Source: Dasania sp051277005 (GTDB lineage Bacteria > Pseudomonadota > Gammaproteobacteria > Pseudomonadales > Dasaniaceae). From it: 25,647 nt of DNA. The translations under genes and the position numbers were made by a program. Of the stretch, positions 23,279-25,647 are shown piece by piece (within the stretch, counting starts at the first letter, position 1; every line of letters starts with the position of its first letter). The stretch covers positions 1 through 25,647 of the forward strand of contig JBNMPS010000023.1 in the NCBI GenBank assembly GCA_051277005.1, written 5' to 3'. The notes below the pieces were generated by a model. That model ran no database searches and was not told where the DNA came from. It saw nothing but the letters and a program-made list of their open reading frames with translations.

Positions 23279-24130
23279 TTAACTGCCTATACGACCTAAG
23301 CCTAACTCATTTAATAAATCTTTAAGCAAGTAACTCTTGCTTTCACCCTCTTGTATCAACCACCACAAACATGACATATAAGCTACCTGATATTTTGCTT
23401 GCTGTAATCGCTGTAAGTCGAGTTTTTGGCTGTAGGCATTAATAAAGCACAGTTCATCCTCAGCATTTAACGCTCTGTCGACAACAACAGACGCCAAATC
23501 AAAATACGGATCGCCCATGGCCGAATACTCCCAATCGATTAACTGTAAACCCTGATCAGTTACAATCATATTTTCTTGCACTAAATCGTTATGGCACAAA
23601 ACCAAATCATATTCAGACTCAAGTTCGACAAAATAGTTTTGCAGTACTGGCTTATATTGAAGGTATTTGCTAGCTAAAGACAGACTGGAAATCGTAAACC
23701 AATAGCTCTCTGCCTTTGTCACTATATTTAGACTGGGCAACCAACCCGGCACAGAAATACTATGCAACTGACAAAGTGTGGCCGCTAATAACTGTAGTTT
23801 TTTCTTAGCGGGTAATTGACAAACATTGATCAATTCGCCGCTCAAATACTCAGAAACAGAATATATTTTAGTGGGTGATAAATATAAAGGCTTAGCCGCA
23901 ATACCGTGCTCATTCGCAACGCCCGCTATAGTAAATTCGGAGTCCCGGTTAATGTTAAGCTCTCGAGAATTTTCAGCAAAGAGCCTTACAACGTATTGCT
24001 GGTTTTGACTAGCAATAAGATAAGAATGATTTGTAGCCCCTCCCATTAAAGGTCGAATGAGATGAGGCTTAGTGACCAAGCCCCATTGTCGATATTCGTT
24101 TAAGACTTTCTCTAGGCAATAATGGGGCAC
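23279..24130 (-). CDS. Choline/thiamine kinase-like phosphotransferase
   Basis: This 283-residue protein has the aminoglycoside phosphotransferase/choline kinase fold. The nucleotide loop region GGATNHSYLI is at 30-39 and the Lys-position strand YVVRLFAEN at 46-54 has Arg in place of Lys. The catalytic motif LCHNDLVQENMI has D182 and N187, and LIDWEYSAMGDPYFDLAS has the metal-binding D199. Choline kinases, ThiK thiamine kinase and several salvage kinases share this fold. Because it overlaps a PnuC/PnuT transporter by 19 bp and lies in a run with a thiamine-binding protein and a TonB receptor, thiamine kinase is the best guess. The order fits uptake by facilitated diffusion followed by trapping as the phosphate. 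Confidence 0.82.
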   Translation of the reverse strand: MPHYCLEKVLNEYRQWGLVTKPHLIRPLMGGATNHSYLIASQNQQYVVRLFAENSRELNINRDSEFTIAGVANEHGIAAKPLYLSPTKIYSVSEYLSGELINVCQLPAKKKLQLLAATLCQLHSISVPGWLPSLNIVTKAESYWFTISSLSLASKYLQYKPVLQNYFVELESEYDLVLCHNDLVQENMIVTDQGLQLIDWEYSAMGDPYFDLASVVVDRALNAEDELCFINAYSQKLDLQRLQQAKYQVAYMSCLWWLIQEGESKSYLLKDLLNELGLGRIGS

Positions 24131-24738
24131 AGACTCTGTTCACTTTTATAAATATTACGCCACTGAAAATAACCGAACACAACAATCACTACGTAAGCAG
24201 CAAAGAGTAGCGCGGTTAAGTACAGACCTCTATCCATATATAAAAATGCGGCTACTGCATCGATAACAATCCAGTAGAGCCAATTTTCTAATACTTTTTT
24301 TGCCACCATATAGGTGGTAACAATGGCCCCCCAGGTTGTAAATGAATCTAGGTACGGCCAAGCCGCATCGGTATTATTTTGTAATAACCACCCTGACAAA
24401 CACGACACTAATATAACAGTACCAATAGCAATGCTATGAGTTTGCCAGCGCCAACAACTAATGGCCAGCTCAGCTTTCACTTGATCTTTTGGTTGGCGCC
24501 ACTGATACCAACCATAAACGGCCATAGCCATGTAATAAACCTGCAAGGCAGAATCCATCAATAAGCTAACATCCCAAAAAAGCACGGTGTAAATAGCGGT
24601 ACTCATAAATGCCGCATACCAGCAGCTAATCTTTTCACGCATGGCCAATAGTAAATAAGCAATGCCAAACAACACCGCCGCTAACTCCCATAACGACATA
24701 GCCTGCCAAGCCTGCTGAATGGTTTCTGCGTAATTCAT
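24112..24738 (-). CDS. PnuC/PnuT-family vitamin transporter (probably thiamine)
   Basis: This 208-residue inner-membrane protein has about seven helices and the PnuC-family features: ELAAVLFGIAYLLLAMREK at the start, ALQVYYMAMAVYGWYQWR in the middle, and VLENWLYWIVIDAVAAFLYM then GLYLTALLFAAYVVIVVFGY at the end. PnuC moves nicotinamide riboside, PnuT moves thiamine and PnuX riboflavin, all by facilitated diffusion coupled to phosphorylation. Neighbours point to thiamine: a YkoF-type thiamine-binding protein overlaps its start by 1 bp (TAATG) and a kinase overlaps its end. Substrate specificity is inferred from context, not read from residues. Confidence 0.87.
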   Translation of the reverse strand: MNYAETIQQAWQAMSLWELAAVLFGIAYLLLAMREKISCWYAAFMSTAIYTVLFWDVSLLMDSALQVYYMAMAVYGWYQWRQPKDQVKAELAISCWRWQTHSIAIGTVILVSCLSGWLLQNNTDAAWPYLDSFTTWGAIVTTYMVAKKVLENWLYWIVIDAVAAFLYMDRGLYLTALLFAAYVVIVVFGYFQWRNIYKSEQSLCPIIA

Positions 24739-24986
24739 TACAGCGCCTCGTAACCCGGTATGAATTTAGTCACAAATATACCCATGCCATGCTCTTCGCG
24801 ATGCGCTTTCATTTCTACTTTTAATATATCCATGACCCTATCGTATTCGCCCATCACAATCGTTGCCGTGGGAAAGGTTTGCACTTTTACATCGCTGTAT
24901 TGATTTAAGCGGGCAATAAAACTATCAATAGGGGGAATAAAATTTTCGTTATTGGGGTAGAGGCTAATCTCTGCGGTTAGTATCAT
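24738..24986 (-). CDS. YkoF/MTH1187-type thiamine-binding protein
   Basis: This 82-residue protein is a single ferredoxin-like domain of the YkoF/MTH1187 (DUF77) superfamily: ILTAEISLYPNNENFIPPID at the start, then VKVQTFPTATIVMGEYDRVM, and a final MGIFVTKFIPGYEAL strand. YkoF binds the pyrimidine moiety of thiamine. There is no signal peptide, so it is cytoplasmic. I chose ATG 24986 with AAGAG about 8 bp upstream; a frame open to 25025 runs through the hairpin region. It shares a TAATG stop/start overlap with the transporter gene, so the two are translationally coupled. A binding or buffering role in thiamine uptake is likely. Confidence 0.82.
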   Translation of the reverse strand: MILTAEISLYPNNENFIPPIDSFIARLNQYSDVKVQTFPTATIVMGEYDRVMDILKVEMKAHREEHGMGIFVTKFIPGYEAL

Positions 24987-25005
24987 AGTAATTACTCTTA
25001 CTGAT

Positions 25006-25066
25006 ATGCCGGCTAAAGCCGGCATCTATTTTTTAATTTAAGCCTAGGCTCCGGCTTTCGCCGGAG
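25006..25066. repeat. Pair of GC-rich REP-like hairpins inside the operon
   Basis: Hairpin 1 is ATGCCGGC-TAAA-GCCGGCAT (25006-25025). Hairpin 2 is CTCCGGC-TTTC-GCCGGAG (25049-25066). Both lie in the 91 bp between the receptor stop and the thiamine-binding gene. Similar CCGGC-loop-GCCGG units are dispersed intergenic repeats in many proteobacteria. On the operon strand no T-run follows, so partial processing or mRNA stabilisation is more likely than termination. Confidence 0.65.
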
Positions 25067-25077
25067 TGACGTTGGAT

Positions 25078-25647
25078 TTAAAAATTATAGCGGGCAGATA
25101 CGCCAACAACTCTTGGCTCAGCCAACTGAATATGTTGCTCAGGCTCATTACCTGTCCGAGGGTCATTATCAAACCCAAAACCACGAACCGTATAGTCCTC
25201 ATCGGTTAGATTTTTAGCCCATACAGACACGCTAAATTGGTCAACATCATAACCAATGGTGGCATTCACTAAATTATAGTTTTTTGACTTTTGGCCATGA
25301 CTATCAGAGAAGTAAAAATTAGCCTTACCTTCCAACGCTAAGCTCACATAAAAATTATTCATAAAGTCATATTGTGTACCAAGCGAATACTGATAACGAG
25401 GCGCATGGGCTTGCTCACGACCTTCTAAATTATAGGCGTCTGGATCTGGATTTTTAAAGCTACTAATTTTAGTTTCTAGCCACCCTAAGCTTGAGAAAAC
25501 TCGCAAGCTATCCGTTACGCGCCAGTCTGCTTCAGCCTCAATGCCATAGTTATTACCTTTTGCAGCATTAGCCGTGTATTCCTTAAAGTCTGGCGGAGAA
25601 CCAGTTACTGCAGGATCAGTTACTGCAGGATCAGTTACTATCGTTGA
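25078..25647 (-). CDS. TonB-dependent receptor (partial, C-terminal part of the barrel)
   Basis: The visible 189 residues are the C-terminal beta-barrel of an outer-membrane TonB-dependent receptor; the N-terminal plug and the start lie beyond the right edge. Alternating strands include NNYGIEAEADWRVTDSLRVF, YQYSLGTQYDFMNNFYVSLALEG and NYNLVNATIGYDVDQFSVSVWAKNLTDEDY. The last is the usual NLTD.Y motif near the end. The protein ends ARYNF with the terminal Phe needed for barrel assembly. An extracellular-loop region near the window edge carries VTDPA repeats. As first gene of the cluster before the thiamine-binding, transporter and kinase genes, it is probably the outer-membrane thiamine receptor; the ligand is inferred from neighbours only. 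Confidence 0.9.
   Translation of the reverse strand, partial: STIVTDPAVTDPAVTGSPPDFKEYTANAAKGNNYGIEAEADWRVTDSLRVFSSLGWLETKISSFKNPDPDAYNLEGREQAHAPRYQYSLGTQYDFMNNFYVSLALEGKANFYFSDSHGQKSKNYNLVNATIGYDVDQFSVSVWAKNLTDEDYTVRGFGFDNDPRTGNEPEQHIQLAEPRVVGVSARYNF
25604..25639 (-). repeat. 15-bp tandem repeat in the TonB receptor gene
   Basis: GTTACTGCAGGATCA occurs twice in tandem (25604-25618, 25619-25633) followed by a partial third unit GTTACT. It encodes repeated VTDPA in a presumed surface loop and stops 8 bp short of the window edge. Confidence 0.9.

Noticed and set aside
25006..25025. TPP riboswitch in front of the thiamine-binding gene
   Set aside because: The 91-bp gap holds only two short hairpins and lacks the conserved TPP-aptamer CUGAGA-type core; any riboswitch should precede the receptor gene outside the window.

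Overview
The window looks like chromosomal DNA of a marine-type gammaproteobacterium of moderate GC. The grounds are an Rsd/AlgQ anti-sigma factor next to dsbB, a proteobacterial-type GshA, an ATP-type PckA, a YheS-type ABC-F protein and a TIGR02444-family gene. I cannot name the species. I saw no tRNA, rRNA, CRISPR array or intact insertion sequence. Most of the window is housekeeping, with several broken or oddly started genes and some repeat elements in between.

Layout. Positions 1-1742 (minus): hemH followed by a crotonase-fold enoyl-CoA hydratase/isomerase that runs off the left edge. 2052-2663 (plus): a Yip1-family membrane protein split by an in-frame TGA. 2821-3988 (minus): a cytochrome b561 and YceI pair. 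4205-4681 (plus): a Prx5-type peroxiredoxin. 4871-5180 (minus): the decayed remnant of an SLC13/DASS anion transporter. 5240-6265 (plus): moaA. 6483-6968: an unrecognised small protein. 7250-9360: a DUF1631-like protein with a (CAAGAA)13 tract, followed at once by a PilZ c-di-GMP receptor. 9538-11124: gshA. 11211-12107: a secreted LpqC/PHB-depolymerase-type esterase. 12167-12607 (minus): a FliL-like secreted protein. 12733-14945 (plus): dsbB, a CidA/LrgA and CidB/LrgB pair, and rsd/algQ. 15085-16101 (plus) and 16183-16911 (minus): a seven-bladed WD40 lipoprotein and an FKBP-type lipoprotein isomerase, converging on a shared bidirectional terminator. 17152-17272: a large imperfect palindrome. 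17285-17785 (minus): a TIGR02444 protein, divergent from yheS (17844-19748). 19880-20734: hslO. 21006-22553: pckA.

The right end (22643-25647, all minus) is the most coherent accessory system. In transcription order it holds a TonB-dependent receptor (partial), a small YkoF/MTH1187-type thiamine-binding protein, a PnuC/PnuT-family vitamin transporter, a choline/thiamine-kinase-like phosphotransferase and a CDF-type cation transporter. Genes two to five overlap or lie within about 25 bp of each other and end at a strong terminator. I read this as a thiamine uptake and kinase-trapping cassette. Any TPP riboswitch would lie beyond the right edge.

Other points of interest are the nonsense-split Yip1 gene, the internally deleted transporter remnant, two genes whose natural N-termini appear to lack a canonical start codon (the DUF1631-like gene and the esterase), and several hairpin-forming intergenic repeats.
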